64,000 nucleotides of DNA from Pontibacillus salicampi. GTDB taxonomy: Bacteria; Bacillota; Bacilli; Bacillales; BH030062. The first letter of the stretch is position 1. Each line of letters opens with the position of its first letter. Position numbers and translations under genes: made by a program. The notes below the pieces were generated by a model, which saw nothing but the letters and a program-made list of their open reading frames with translations, searched no databases and was not told the origin of the DNA. Where the stretch lies: contig NZ_JBHLTP010000002.1 of assembly GCF_042434395.1 (NCBI RefSeq), positions 1-64,000 on the forward strand, in the 5' to 3' direction. Positions 9,257 to 17,332 of the stretch are shown in pieces.

Positions 9257-10081
9257 ATGAGTAAATGGATGTGCACTACTTGTGGCGTACAATATGCTGC
9301 ACCAGAAACAAAACCAGATTCATGCTTGATTTGTACAGAAGAGCGTCAGTTTGTAAACCCAAATGGGCAGCAGTGGACGACTCATGAGAAAATAGTGGAA
9401 AGTGGAGCATATCAAAATATCATTTCCCAAGAAGAAGAAAACCTATATAGCATTACGACCTCCCCGAAGTTTGGCATTGGTCAGACTGCTTATTTAATTA
9501 GGGAAAACGATTGTAATATTTTATGGGATTGTATTAGCTATCTCGATGAAGAAACAATTCAGGCAATCCAGGAATTGGGAGGAATCGATGTCATTGCTTT
9601 GTCCCATCCTCATTATTACTCCAGGCAAGTAGATTGGGCTGAAACTTTTGGAGCGACTATATATATCCATCAAGATGATGCGGAGTGGATTATGGAACCG
9701 AGTCAGCATATCAAATTATGGGAAGGAGAACAGCTGGTGATCCACCATAATGTTACACTACACCGATTGGGAGGTCACTTTAAAGGAGGGGCTGTTCTGC
9801 TTTGGAGAAGCGGAAATCATGGTAAAGGAACTCTATTAACGGGTGATATTATCCAAGTAGTCGCCGATACGAACTGGGTGAGCTTCATGTATAGCTACCC
9901 TAATTTGATTCCTTTACCAGCATTTAAAGTGAAGGAAATTGCAAAGAAGGTGGAAGATTTGCCTTTCAACCGATTATATAATGCTTTTCATAAGGTTGTG
10001 CAAGTGGACGCAGACCTAGCTGTACAACGTTCAGCGCAAAGATACATAGAGGCATTAGAAGGTAACTTGTTTCAAACGTAA
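9257..10081 (+). CDS. MBL-fold metallo-hydrolase with N-terminal zinc ribbon
   Basis: 274 aa from ATG 9257. The first 25 residues carry two CxxC-type pairs (CTTCG ... CLIC), a zinc-ribbon or rubredoxin-like knuckle. A metallo-beta-lactamase fold follows, with SHPHYYS replacing the classical HxHxDH, then GGHFKGG and TGDII. The aspartate of the metal motif is therefore not in the usual place and the metal site may be altered. Substrate is unknown. GGGAGA at 9244 is 8 bases from ATG 9257, which I prefer to the in-frame ATGs at 9242 and 9251. It stands alone and converges on the DUF420 gene. Confidence 0.75.
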   Translation: MSKWMCTTCGVQYAAPETKPDSCLICTEERQFVNPNGQQWTTHEKIVESGAYQNIISQEEENLYSITTSPKFGIGQTAYLIRENDCNILWDCISYLDEETIQAIQELGGIDVIALSHPHYYSRQVDWAETFGATIYIHQDDAEWIMEPSQHIKLWEGEQLVIHHNVTLHRLGGHFKGGAVLLWRSGNHGKGTLLTGDIIQVVADTNWVSFMYSYPNLIPLPAFKVKEIAKKVEDLPFNRLYNAFHKVVQVDADLAVQRSAQRYIEALEGNLFQT

Positions 10082-10220
10082 CCTTTATAGAAAAAGTCAG
10101 AGATTACCGTCGCTTACTTTTGGTATTCATTAGGGAGGAATTTCTATCCTATAGATAAAAACTTCGAAAAAAGACACTGTTAACTTACGTTGTTGAAAAT
10201 TTCTGAATAGCACCCTTGTG

Positions 10221-10602
10221 TGGAAGACTTGGATTCGAGATAATGTTGGTCCGTTGCTGAAAGGCGAGTTGAGTGTTCGGAAATAGCTTCGCTTTCCTGC
10301 GGCCCCACACGACGTGGGGTCGTTCACCATTGCTACAGGATGTAGCGCTTTTAGGTGAACTTCCTTCTGAGCCTATTTGAGTGGGTCTCCAAGCTAGAAG
10401 AAAGAAAGCTCCTTTTAGCGTTGATTGGGCTGGAATCACGGAGACTCCCGCGGAAAAACGAATGAGCAGAGACCCCGGAAGGCGGCGTTCTTTGCCGACT
10501 GAGGAGGCTCAGCCGTTCGTCCGTAGGAAAGCAGAGTGATTCCAGCCCAATCAACTACTCTTTCTATACTCCTTTCAACTTATCAAGAATCCAAGTCTTC
10601 CA
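10221..10602. repeat. Nested palindromic intergenic repeat (copy A)
   Basis: This fills most of the gap between two convergent genes. The outer boundary is a 16-bp perfect inverted repeat, TGGAAGACTTGGATTC at 10221-10236 and its complement at 10587-10602 (22 bp with two mismatches). Inside lies a 20-bp perfect inverted repeat at 10420-10439 / 10536-10555. It encloses a 96-bp GC-richer core that begins GGAGACTCCCGCGG and ends CCGTAGGAAAGCAGA. A second partial core motif (CTTCGCTTTCCTGCGG) lies at about 10290-10305. No open frame here looks genuine. The same core motif recurs near 16.6, 16.85, 28.85 and 52.95 kb with unrelated arms. Confidence 0.75.
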
Positions 10603-10628
10603 CTATCTCCCCATTATATAGGTCAACC

Positions 10629-10660
10629 TAAAAATCCAATGCCACATATAGGCATTGGAT
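10629..10660 (-). terminator. Rho-independent terminator of the DUF420 gene
   Basis: ATCCAATGCC / GGCATTGGAT perfect 10-bp stem. On the minus strand it is followed by five T. Confidence 0.75.
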
Positions 10661-10667
10661 TAAGGCC

Positions 10668-11198
10668 TTAATAATAAGGAGAAATCATGATATAAACAAT
10701 AACACCAGTCAAACTAACGTATAACCAGATTGGCATGGTCCAACGGGCAATTTTTCGGTGTTTGTCCACTTTCATGGCCAATCCTCTAAATAAGGTTAAT
10801 AGGGCTAGAGGAACGATAAGGGCAGCAAGTACAATATGGCTGATTAAAATAAAGTAGTAAATTAACTGCAATATACCTTCGCCCCCATAGGAAGTAGACG
10901 ATGACATAGAATGATAGGTTAGATAGGATGCTAGAAACAATGCTGTTGAGCTAAAGGCTGCAAATATGAACCGTTTATGCCATGTAACATTTTTTCTTAT
11001 AATCATAAACAAAGCTGCTAGTAAAAAGACAAAGGTAAACGAGTTCAAGATTGCATTGAGTAGAGGAAGAAGCTTTATATTGAATCCCATTGAACCATCT
11101 ATCTCGGGGATGAATAATAATGCAACTACAATGGCGTTTATAGCAATGGATAAGCCTACTACCCATGGTACGTAATTATATTCTTTCTTAAGTTCCAT
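10668..11198 (-). CDS. yozB: DUF420 membrane protein, cytochrome oxidase assembly factor CtaM/YozB-like
   Basis: 176 aa with five predicted membrane helices. The DUF420 layout is visible: LPLLNAILNS, WHKRFI after helix 2, then HIVLAALIVPLAL and HRKIARWTMPIWLYVSLTGV with conserved histidines. In Staphylococcus aureus and B. subtilis the homologue (CtaM/YozB) is needed to make functional haem-a-type terminal oxidases. It acts in the cytoplasmic membrane. No oxidase genes are adjacent, so the role rests on family membership. It is transcribed alone, towards the repeat at 10.2-10.6 kb. Confidence 0.8.
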   Translation of the reverse strand: MELKKEYNYVPWVVGLSIAINAIVVALLFIPEIDGSMGFNIKLLPLLNAILNSFTFVFLLAALFMIIRKNVTWHKRFIFAAFSSTALFLASYLTYHSMSSSTSYGGEGILQLIYYFILISHIVLAALIVPLALLTLFRGLAMKVDKHRKIARWTMPIWLYVSLTGVIVYIMISPYY

Positions 11199-11412
11199 AG
11201 TGTTTCAACCTTTCGTATAGAATATAGGGCAATTCTAGTATATCGAAAAATAAACGTAAATTCATTAAAGAGCCGGCTTGAAAAGTGACGTGTTTGTTAA
11301 CTTTTTTACATTGTGAGAGGGGATAGGTAAGGGTCATGCTTTTTGTTAAGACTAAGTGAGCTTTTGCTATACATTTTTCTAAACTAGGATAAAGATTAAA
11401 GGAGGACAGGTT

Positions 11413-12000
11413 GTGACCATTTATGATTTACAATCGGTGCAAAGAGTTATGGCCTCTTTTCCCGCAACATGGTTTATTGTTGGGGGATGGGCTATCGATC
11501 TTTATGTTGGGGGTAAAACTAGAAAACATAGTGATGTAGATATAGGCATTTTGCGAGGCAATCAACAGCAACTATTTGAGCATTTATCAGGATGGGATTG
11601 TTATAGTGTGAAACAAGGACAATTACTAAGATGGAATGGAGAGTATTTAGAAATGCCTATACATGAGATACATGCAATGAAAAAGGAGGAAGGGATGAGG
11701 CTTGAGTTTCTCCTCAATGAAGAACAGGCTAATGATTGGTGTTTTCGGAGGAAAACAGACATCAAGCTTTCTTTAGATCAGGTATGGGGATACTCAGACA
11801 TGAATATTCCATTTCTTCAACCTGAAATTGTATTACTATATAAAATGAAGAATACTAAGGAGAAAGACTCGGTTGATTTTGAAACAGTTCTTCCTTACTT
11901 GCCTATGGGGAAAATGCAGTGGCTGTTAGCAGCTATGAAGCGTTTACATCCTACTCATCCATGGGTTAAGATAGTGCAAAACAGGGTTAAGTGTTGTTAA
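11413..12000 (+). CDS. Nucleotidyltransferase-fold protein, aminoglycoside/lincosamide adenylyltransferase-like
   Basis: 195 aa. Residues 20-45 read VGGWAIDLYVGG...HSDVDIGI, the glycine-rich loop and paired aspartates of the aminoglycoside 2''-adenylyltransferase / LinA group of nucleotidyltransferases. A later acidic motif (MRLEFLL) probably gives the third metal ligand. Chromosomal copies often have no demonstrated resistance role, so substrate is open. The GTG start at 11413 has GGAGG eight bases upstream. The next gene begins 45 bases downstream and may be co-transcribed. Confidence 0.75.
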   Translation: MTIYDLQSVQRVMASFPATWFIVGGWAIDLYVGGKTRKHSDVDIGILRGNQQQLFEHLSGWDCYSVKQGQLLRWNGEYLEMPIHEIHAMKKEEGMRLEFLLNEEQANDWCFRRKTDIKLSLDQVWGYSDMNIPFLQPEIVLLYKMKNTKEKDSVDFETVLPYLPMGKMQWLLAAMKRLHPTHPWVKIVQNRVKCC

Positions 12001-12044
12001 ATACTTATCAACGAAATGCAAACAAAAATAAAGGAGAATTAGCG

Positions 12045-12425
12045 TTGAAAGTGCTCAGTTATGTATTAATAGGCACTGTTATTGTCTTGCTGTTTTTCTT
12101 AGGAATGACTAATGTCGGTTCTACTCTTTTCTCCCATTCCCCTGGCGAACAGTTTGGAGGTAAGTTGAACAGAGAGCAAGTACTTCGACTCAATCCAGAT
12201 GCGGATTTAATAGAACTGAAGGATGGTACAGTGTATGTGCATGGAGCAGATTGGATTGAGAAGGAAAAGCTTACGAAGGAAGCAAAAATAGGGACAATAG
12301 CAAAAGGCATGGCTACCAAAGTCCCTAATGGTGCTCCTATATATCAGACAAAAGAAAAGAAACCTATCCTTATTGTCGACTACAAAGGAAAGACTAAAAG
12401 ATATTTGCTAGCAATGGGAGAATAG
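12045..12425 (+). CDS. Small membrane-anchored protein of unknown function
   Basis: 126 aa from TTG 12045, which has AAGGAG eight bases upstream. Residues 3-25 form one membrane helix and the remainder is a soluble basic domain outside or inside the cell (orientation not clear). It has short beta-rich stretches (LKDGTVYVHGADW, KPILIVDYKGKTKRYLL). I recognise no family. It follows the nucleotidyltransferase closely on the same strand. The frame could also open at TTG 11991 inside the upstream gene, but that site has no ribosome-binding sequence. Confidence 0.65.
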   Translation: MKVLSYVLIGTVIVLLFFLGMTNVGSTLFSHSPGEQFGGKLNREQVLRLNPDADLIELKDGTVYVHGADWIEKEKLTKEAKIGTIAKGMATKVPNGAPIYQTKEKKPILIVDYKGKTKRYLLAMGE

Positions 12426-12430
12426 GAACA

Positions 12431-13222
12431 TTACTCGTACGTATGCATCGCCCATTTATCTATATCTCTAAATCCTATCCGCTTATAAATGTTACCGGCA
12501 CTAGGGTTATCATAAAATAAACACAATTCCTTACCTTCTTCGAGCATATCATAGCATAATTTTGTCATGCTTTGTGTGGCAAGTCCTTGTCTTTTGTAGG
12601 AAGGCAAAGTGCATACACCTATTATCATGGCCGATTGTGAGTTCTCAGCGGCTGTAGACACGGAAGAAACAATTATGCCGTCGTCCTTAATGTAGTATGT
12701 GCGGGTCAGCCCATTTTCCATATTGCGTTTCATTTCTTCTTTTGTAGTACTAGAGGCGAATTCTTCTATCTCACTATGGAGGTGAAGAATACTATCTATA
12801 TCTGTAACGGTTGCTTTCTCTATGTTGGCATCAATGGAAGCAAGCTGTAGGCTGTCTTTCGAATCACATTTCGCATAATAGAGTAGTCTGCTTTTGTCAG
12901 GATTTCGTTTGACGAAAGGTTTCACCTGACTCGTTATTCCATCTAACCCAGATAGTATCCGAAAGTTAGGATCGTTATTTAGGATGTGAGCAAACCCTTC
13001 AGCATCAAACCAATCAGGCGCATATGGGATGAAATTTTGTTCGTATTTTAATAATACCCCTCTCAAAGTACCATCAGGTGCATAATCTCCCCAAAGAGTT
13101 TGGAATTCCTGCTCATATCCATATGCTTCAATATCCCCTATAATAAATAGATTTTCTGATGGTTTCATATGTAGAAGCTCCATTGCCTGTATATGATCAC
13201 GATGAGTCATTGTTCTAATCAT
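12431..13222 (-). CDS. GNAT-family N-acetyltransferase
   Basis: 263 aa. The C-terminal half is a GNAT/FR47-like fold with the acetyl-CoA loop LPSYKRQGLATQSM and the terminal pattern DNPSAGNIYKRIGF. The N-terminal half (residues 1-120) is a degenerate second GNAT-like module, common in this two-lobed subfamily. Substrate unknown. A strong AAAGGAGGGG site precedes the start. It converges with the upstream membrane protein gene, with only 5 bases between the two stops. Confidence 0.8.
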   Translation of the reverse strand: MIRTMTHRDHIQAMELLHMKPSENLFIIGDIEAYGYEQEFQTLWGDYAPDGTLRGVLLKYEQNFIPYAPDWFDAEGFAHILNNDPNFRILSGLDGITSQVKPFVKRNPDKSRLLYYAKCDSKDSLQLASIDANIEKATVTDIDSILHLHSEIEEFASSTTKEEMKRNMENGLTRTYYIKDDGIIVSSVSTAAENSQSAMIIGVCTLPSYKRQGLATQSMTKLCYDMLEEGKELCLFYDNPSAGNIYKRIGFRDIDKWAMHTYE

Positions 13223-13390
13223 GGCTAACCCCTCCTTTTTTTCTGCAGTAAATGTTTCTAAATATTAGCAAATAATGAGCAATTAGTAAATTGTTATAGA
13301 AATGTTCTGAAAAAAACTTTCCTTTTTGACACAGTACCTGTAAAATATTTCTCATTCATTACATAAGAACGGATAGAAAGGAAGCTTATT

Positions 13391-14074
13391 ATGTCACTGG
13401 AATGGTTGGATGTTACTGCGGTAAACATTCATGAAATAAACGTTGGACTTGATTTATACAAGGAATCATTTCCGGAAGAGGTAAGAGAACCTCAACAAAC
13501 ATTTTATGATAGTATGCGGAAGGCTGAAGTTGCAACGGGTCAAACTTATAGATTTATCGTCGGGAAGGAAGAAGGTAAAGTGGTCAGCTTTGCTACAGGT
13601 CATTATTTTTCCTCTATTAATGCTGGGTTTATTGTATATATAGTGACAGATCCACATTTAAGGAGTAAAGGGATTGGGGCTGAAACCCTGAGGGCTCTAG
13701 AAGAGCGATTACACTATGATGCCAGACAGGCTGGGTATCATGAGATAGCTGACATTTTGTTAGAAACCGAACATAAGGACTGCGTCCACACCATGTTAGA
13801 AAAAGAGGAGTGTGATAAAAGAGCATTATTCTTTTCCCGAAATGGTTACTCCATAATGAAGGACATAGTATATGTACAACCCCCTCTTCATCAAGGGGAA
13901 GAGATTGTCCCACTCCACCTTTATAGTAAAAACGTTACCACTACTGTGAGTGATATAAATGCAATGATTTATGAAATATATTATCAAAAATACTATCGTA
14001 TTAACGGGATAGATAAAGCGACATTAAATCAATGTTTACAGCAAATGAACATTCATAGAATGATAGAATCATAA
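13391..14074 (+). CDS. GNAT-family N-acetyltransferase
   Basis: 227 aa. The acetyl-CoA binding region reads YIVTDPHLRSKGIGAETLRALEERL (motif A near residues 85-110) and RALFFSRNGYS near residue 145 matches motif B. The C-terminal 70 residues are an extension without a recognised motif. Substrate unknown. It is divergent from the previous GNAT gene, with about 170 bases between them. AGAAAGGAAG precedes ATG 13391. Confidence 0.75.
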   Translation: MSLEWLDVTAVNIHEINVGLDLYKESFPEEVREPQQTFYDSMRKAEVATGQTYRFIVGKEEGKVVSFATGHYFSSINAGFIVYIVTDPHLRSKGIGAETLRALEERLHYDARQAGYHEIADILLETEHKDCVHTMLEKEECDKRALFFSRNGYSIMKDIVYVQPPLHQGEEIVPLHLYSKNVTTTVSDINAMIYEIYYQKYYRINGIDKATLNQCLQQMNIHRMIES

Positions 14075-14166
14075 AATAATTGCCTGATTTTCGGCTGTTT
14101 AATGGGAAAGAATCAGATATGATAAACTAACAGCGAATGAAGAAAGTAGGTGGAGAATTGTCATCT

Positions 14167-15255
14167 GTGCATAGGGACTGGTATGAAGCGTTAATAAAAC
14201 GAAAGAAGGATTATGAGGGTGTTTTTTTTGTAGGAGTGAAAACGACAGGAATATTTTGCAGACCAACGTGTCCTGCCCGTAAGCCTAAGTTCGAGAATTG
14301 TGAGTTCTTTGAAACTGCCCAAGGTGCACTTTTAGCATCTTATAGACCATGTCAGCGCTGCAAACCCTTATCCCATCCAAATCAGGCGTCAGAGCTAGTC
14401 CAACAGCTTGTGGAACTAGTGGAGGGAAACCCTGAAAAGAGATGGAGGGATAGCGATGTAAGGGCATTGCATATTGACCCGTCTACGGCTAGAAGACAGT
14501 TTAAGAAGCGGTTTGGGATGACCTTTGTTGAATACGCAAGAGCTAGGAGGATGGGACTTGCTATGAAAGAAATACGTAATGGGAAATCTGTAATTCACGC
14601 TCAAGTGTTGACTGGATACGAATCAGGAAGTGGGTTTCGAGATGCTTTCTCAAGTATTATGGGAGCCCCTCCTTCCGTTCGAAATCCAGATCAACTCCTG
14701 TATGCATCATGGCTGGATACCCCGATCGGACCGATGATTGCCATAGGAGATGATACGGCCTTATATTTATTGGAATTTGTGGACCGTAAAGGGTTGGAAA
14801 AAGAAATTGAACAGTTGAGATACAAGACTAAAGCAGCAATTGTACCCGGTTATGCCAACTCGATTCAGTCAATAGAAGAGGAACTAAAGGAATATTTCAC
14901 TGGTACATTGTTGGGCTTCCATACTCCTATCCATACCGGAGGGACCCGGTTTCAGCAAGAGGTATGGAATGTCCTCCAAACTATACCAATGGGGGAGACA
15001 AAAACGTATGGGGAAGTAGCACAATGTATAGAAAACCCTAAGGCAGTAAGAGCTGTGGCAAGGGCGAATGGGGCTAATCAACTAGCAATCATTATACCTT
15101 GTCATCGCGTAATTGGTGCTGACGGGTCTCTTACTGGATATGGTGGTGGTTTACACCGAAAAAAGTGGCTGCTTCATCATGAACAACAGCATTTCTTAAC
15201 TACAACTAATTGTATTCCAGATAATCCATTGCTTCAAACGGAAAGGGAAGGGTAA
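14167..15255 (+). CDS. ada: Ada: methylphosphotriester sensor / AraC regulator / O6-methylguanine methyltransferase fusion
   Basis: 362 aa from GTG 14167. Three parts are seen: an Ada zinc domain (FFVGVKTTGIFCRPTCPARKP ... CQRCKPL, four cysteines) that takes a methyl group from DNA phosphotriesters; an AraC-type helix-turn-helix (about residues 85-170); and a C-terminal O6-alkylguanine transferase with acceptor Cys312 in PCHRVIG. B. subtilis splits these functions over adaA and adaB, whereas here they are one protein as in Escherichia coli. It repairs alkylated DNA and, once methylated, activates the adaptive response. ATG 14137 is in frame but has no ribosome site; TAGGTGGAG lies 11 bases before GTG 14167. 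Confidence 0.92.
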   Translation: MHRDWYEALIKRKKDYEGVFFVGVKTTGIFCRPTCPARKPKFENCEFFETAQGALLASYRPCQRCKPLSHPNQASELVQQLVELVEGNPEKRWRDSDVRALHIDPSTARRQFKKRFGMTFVEYARARRMGLAMKEIRNGKSVIHAQVLTGYESGSGFRDAFSSIMGAPPSVRNPDQLLYASWLDTPIGPMIAIGDDTALYLLEFVDRKGLEKEIEQLRYKTKAAIVPGYANSIQSIEEELKEYFTGTLLGFHTPIHTGGTRFQQEVWNVLQTIPMGETKTYGEVAQCIENPKAVRAVARANGANQLAIIIPCHRVIGADGSLTGYGGGLHRKKWLLHHEQQHFLTTTNCIPDNPLLQTEREG

Positions 15256-15268
15256 GTTATACAAGCAG

Positions 15269-15300
15269 AGAAGACAGTCGTTTAGGTGCGACTGCCTTCT
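15269..15300. terminator. Hairpin between convergent ada and yoxD-like genes
   Basis: AGAAGACAGTCG pairs with CGACTGCCTTCT (11 of 12) across an 8-base loop. There is no clear T run on either side, so termination is likely but not certain. Confidence 0.45.
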
Positions 15301-15319
15301 GGCTATAGAGGGAGTAACA

Positions 15320-16042
15320 TTAAAATGGATTGGTAGCCCATTGTAAAGATTGCTTAATAAACATCCGTTGATTTAGTTTAAGCTGTGCTATCATATATTC
15401 TGCCATGTCCTCTGGTTGAGTGTATTTACTTTTATCATTTTGGTCCATATTCTCTCCAAAAGCAAGCTCCGTTGCTACGAGACTTGGATTTAATGTGAAG
15501 ACACGAATATTATGTTTTCGTACTTCCTGCATCAACGCTTCACTCATCCCCTGAATGGCGAACTTGGAGGCACTATACGAAGTAGAGCCTGCTGTTGCCT
15601 TTAATCCGTTGCTAGAGGAGATCATCATTACATCCCCTTTATTCTTATCGACCATATGGGGGAGGACTGCTTTCGTAATATGATACGTTCCATATACATT
15701 TACTTCAAAGGTTTGTTTCCATGTTTCTTGATCCATTTCCAAGAATGGACCATGGGCTCCAATTCCGGCATTATTAATGAGAATGTCTGCTGTCCCGAGT
15801 TTGTCTTCTAGCTGCTGGATGCCTTGTTGGACTTGATCCCAATGAGAAATGTCCATTACGGCAATGCTAGCTTGAACCCCATGGGATTTAGCTTCTTCCG
15901 CTACTGCTTTTAATTTACTTTCTGTTCTAGCGATTAACCCTACATGCACACCTTCTTCAGCAAGTTTTAGAGCAACGGCTTTTCCAATCCCGCTTCCAGC
16001 TCCTGTTATATAGGCTACTTTACCAGCAATCGTTTGTGCCAT
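15320..16042 (-). CDS. yoxD: Short-chain dehydrogenase/reductase, YoxD/FabG-like
   Basis: 240 aa. Classical SDR features are the cofactor loop TGAGSGIGKA near residue 15, LINNAG near 90, catalytic Ser in MISSSNG near 140, and YSASK near 155. An arginine after the first beta strand region (LIARTESKL) suggests NADPH. The C-terminus PEDMAEYMIAQLKLNQRMFIKQS matches B. subtilis YoxD, annotated as a 3-oxoacyl-ACP reductase-like protein. Substrate not known. It is monocistronic and converges on ada. A GGAAAGGATG ribosome site precedes the start. Confidence 0.85.
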   Translation of the reverse strand: MAQTIAGKVAYITGAGSGIGKAVALKLAEEGVHVGLIARTESKLKAVAEEAKSHGVQASIAVMDISHWDQVQQGIQQLEDKLGTADILINNAGIGAHGPFLEMDQETWKQTFEVNVYGTYHITKAVLPHMVDKNKGDVMMISSSNGLKATAGSTSYSASKFAIQGMSEALMQEVRKHNIRVFTLNPSLVATELAFGENMDQNDKSKYTQPEDMAEYMIAQLKLNQRMFIKQSLQWATNPF

Positions 16043-16233
16043 ATACCATCATCCTTTCCAACTAATCTATATTAAGTGTAAGGTTTTATAGGTATAGATT
16101 CAAAAGATAGATTTCACGGTCTGTTTTATACAATCTTTATATAAGCAAAAGGGAAAAGAGGTATGCTATGATAACTAGACCGATGTATAGGAGTTACTCC
16201 AAATCGGTGATGCTGTAAAAGAGGTGATTAGGA

Positions 16234-16521
16234 ATGGAACAAATTAGCATAACAGCTGTTTTTACACCAAAGGAAGGTAAAGCTGATGCTTTACAATCAG
16301 AATTAAAAAAAGCACAGAAAGCTTCAAGACAGGAGCCAGGCTGCCTGCAATATGACTTACACCAGTCCATTGACGATGATACACTCGTTTTGCATGAGTT
16401 GTATGAAAATAATGAGGCAGTTCAACAACACATCAATAGTGAGCATTATCAAGAATATCGAAAAAATACAGAGGATTTATTAGCCTCGCGTAATGTTTAT
16501 AAACTTAAAAAGCTTGATTAA
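16234..16521 (+). CDS. ABM-domain (antibiotic biosynthesis monooxygenase-like) protein
   Basis: 95 aa, one dimeric ferredoxin-like ABM domain: ITAVFTPKEGKADALQSEL, EPGCLQYDLHQS, HELYENNEAVQQHINSEHYQEY. Relatives are cofactor-free quinol monooxygenases such as YgiN. The ABM fold is secure but the substrate is not. A GAGGTGATTAGG site precedes the start. Its own terminator hairpin has been duplicated by the mobile element that follows. Confidence 0.85.
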   Translation: MEQISITAVFTPKEGKADALQSELKKAQKASRQEPGCLQYDLHQSIDDDTLVLHELYENNEAVQQHINSEHYQEYRKNTEDLLASRNVYKLKKLD

Positions 16522-16542
16522 GCCTTGTTACTAAGATCGCTT

Positions 16543-16576
16543 AGCATGTATAAAAACCTATGTTTTTCTACATGCT
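16543..16576 (+). repeat. Left copy of the duplicated terminator hairpin (ABM gene)
   Basis: AGCATGTA ... TACATGCT stem-loop of 34 bases directly after the ABM gene. A 33-base near-identical copy lies at 16999-17031, and only that copy has the T tract. This one runs directly into CACAGTGTCGAG, the end of the inserted element. Confidence 0.75.
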
Positions 16577-16622
16577 CACAGTGTCGAGAAAATCCCGTCG
16601 GTTCTTCTATGTGTATCGAGTA

Positions 16623-16703
16623 GGTGTTGGCGAAACGACTCGCTTTCCATGGGCGTCCGCTGAGTCTCCTGTCCCATAGGAGTCTCGCCGTTTCACCAAC
16701 ACC
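16623..16703. repeat. Palindromic core repeat (copy C)
   Basis: Private arms GGTGTTGGCGAAACG (16623-16637) and CGTTTCACCAACACC (16689-16703) pair in 14 of 15 positions. Between them is the shared core ACTCGCTTTCCATGG ... CCATAGGAGTCTCG. Confidence 0.7.
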
Positions 16704-16832
16704 TTTCGAATATTGAGTCTGAACCTCTTCTGCTGCCATGAGCAAAGAAAGCGAACTTTGTTTGCATGGAATAGAATCATGGGCTTTTATTGTTGTTAGG
16801 TTCTGTTCCCATTATTTATTACTCAGTATGGT

Positions 16833-16939
16833 GGAAAATGGGGAGACTCCTTTAGGTTGCACAGAATACGGCGAGATCCAACAGGGAGCGAACCGAGCGA
16901 GGAAGCTCGGCGTCAGCAGTGGAAAGTGAGCTATTTTCC
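16833..16939. repeat. Palindromic core repeat (copy E, degenerate)
   Basis: Short arms GGAAAAT (16833-16839) and ATTTTCC (16933-16939) enclose a core in the opposite orientation, GGGGAGACTCC ... GGAAAGTGAGCT. Confidence 0.5.
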
Positions 16940-16998
16940 GCCCCGTGGATCACTATATTTGTAACAGACACCGACTTCCATACTTTTTCGACAGCATG

Positions 16999-17038
16999 AG
17001 CATGTAGAAAACCTATGTTTTTCTACATGCTTTTTTCT
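16999..17038 (+). terminator. Right copy of the duplicated hairpin, with T tract
   Basis: AGCATGTAGAAAA pairs with TTTTTCTACATGCT and is followed by TTTTTC. This is presumably the original terminator end of the ABM transcript. Positions 17040-17330 hold no gene that I can support. Confidence 0.7.
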
Positions 17039-17332
17039 ATAAAACTTGGAAGCATAGTAGGTTATCTGCTCCTGGTAACGGTAGTAACCGGAAATGGGTT
17101 GTACAAGTAAAGGTTTGTATAATTGAGGCTTCAGTTTAACGTCAATTTAGTGTTACAGTAATCCATACCATTCGCTCGCCTACGAGCATTTTCCTTTTTT
17201 GGTAAGGTAAGGCTTTATAATGTTTTTGCATGTAAAGGGAGCAGCGTTTATGATGTAGAGGGACGCATTGTTTTGAATCGTTATAAAACAGAAGCAGTAC
17301 ATCAATTGCTACGGCAAGAAAGTAGGATGAAT

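Larger units (their letters stand above)
16577..16998. mobile_element. Non-coding MITE-like element with IS1182-type ends, inserted in a terminator
   Basis: 422 bp between two copies of a terminator hairpin. The ends are imperfect inverted repeats: CACAGTGTCGAGAAAA on the left and, read inwards, CATGCTGTCGAAAAA on the right, each followed further in by GTCGGT. They resemble the ends of the transposase-bearing remnant at 28.8-29.4 kb (CAGGCTGTCGAGAAAG). The interior has no credible gene and holds two copies of the palindromic core repeat. The frame at 16738-16929 crosses the palindromes and is rejected. Confidence 0.6.

Noticed and set aside
10351..10554. Minus-strand frames of 66-84 codons at 10.1-10.55 kb
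   Set aside because: They consist of the palindromic repeat; arginine/serine-rich repeat translation without ribosome sites.
16738..16929. 63-aa frame inside the 16.6-17.0 kb element
   Set aside because: Crosses palindromic core sequence and has no ribosome site or recognisable protein features.
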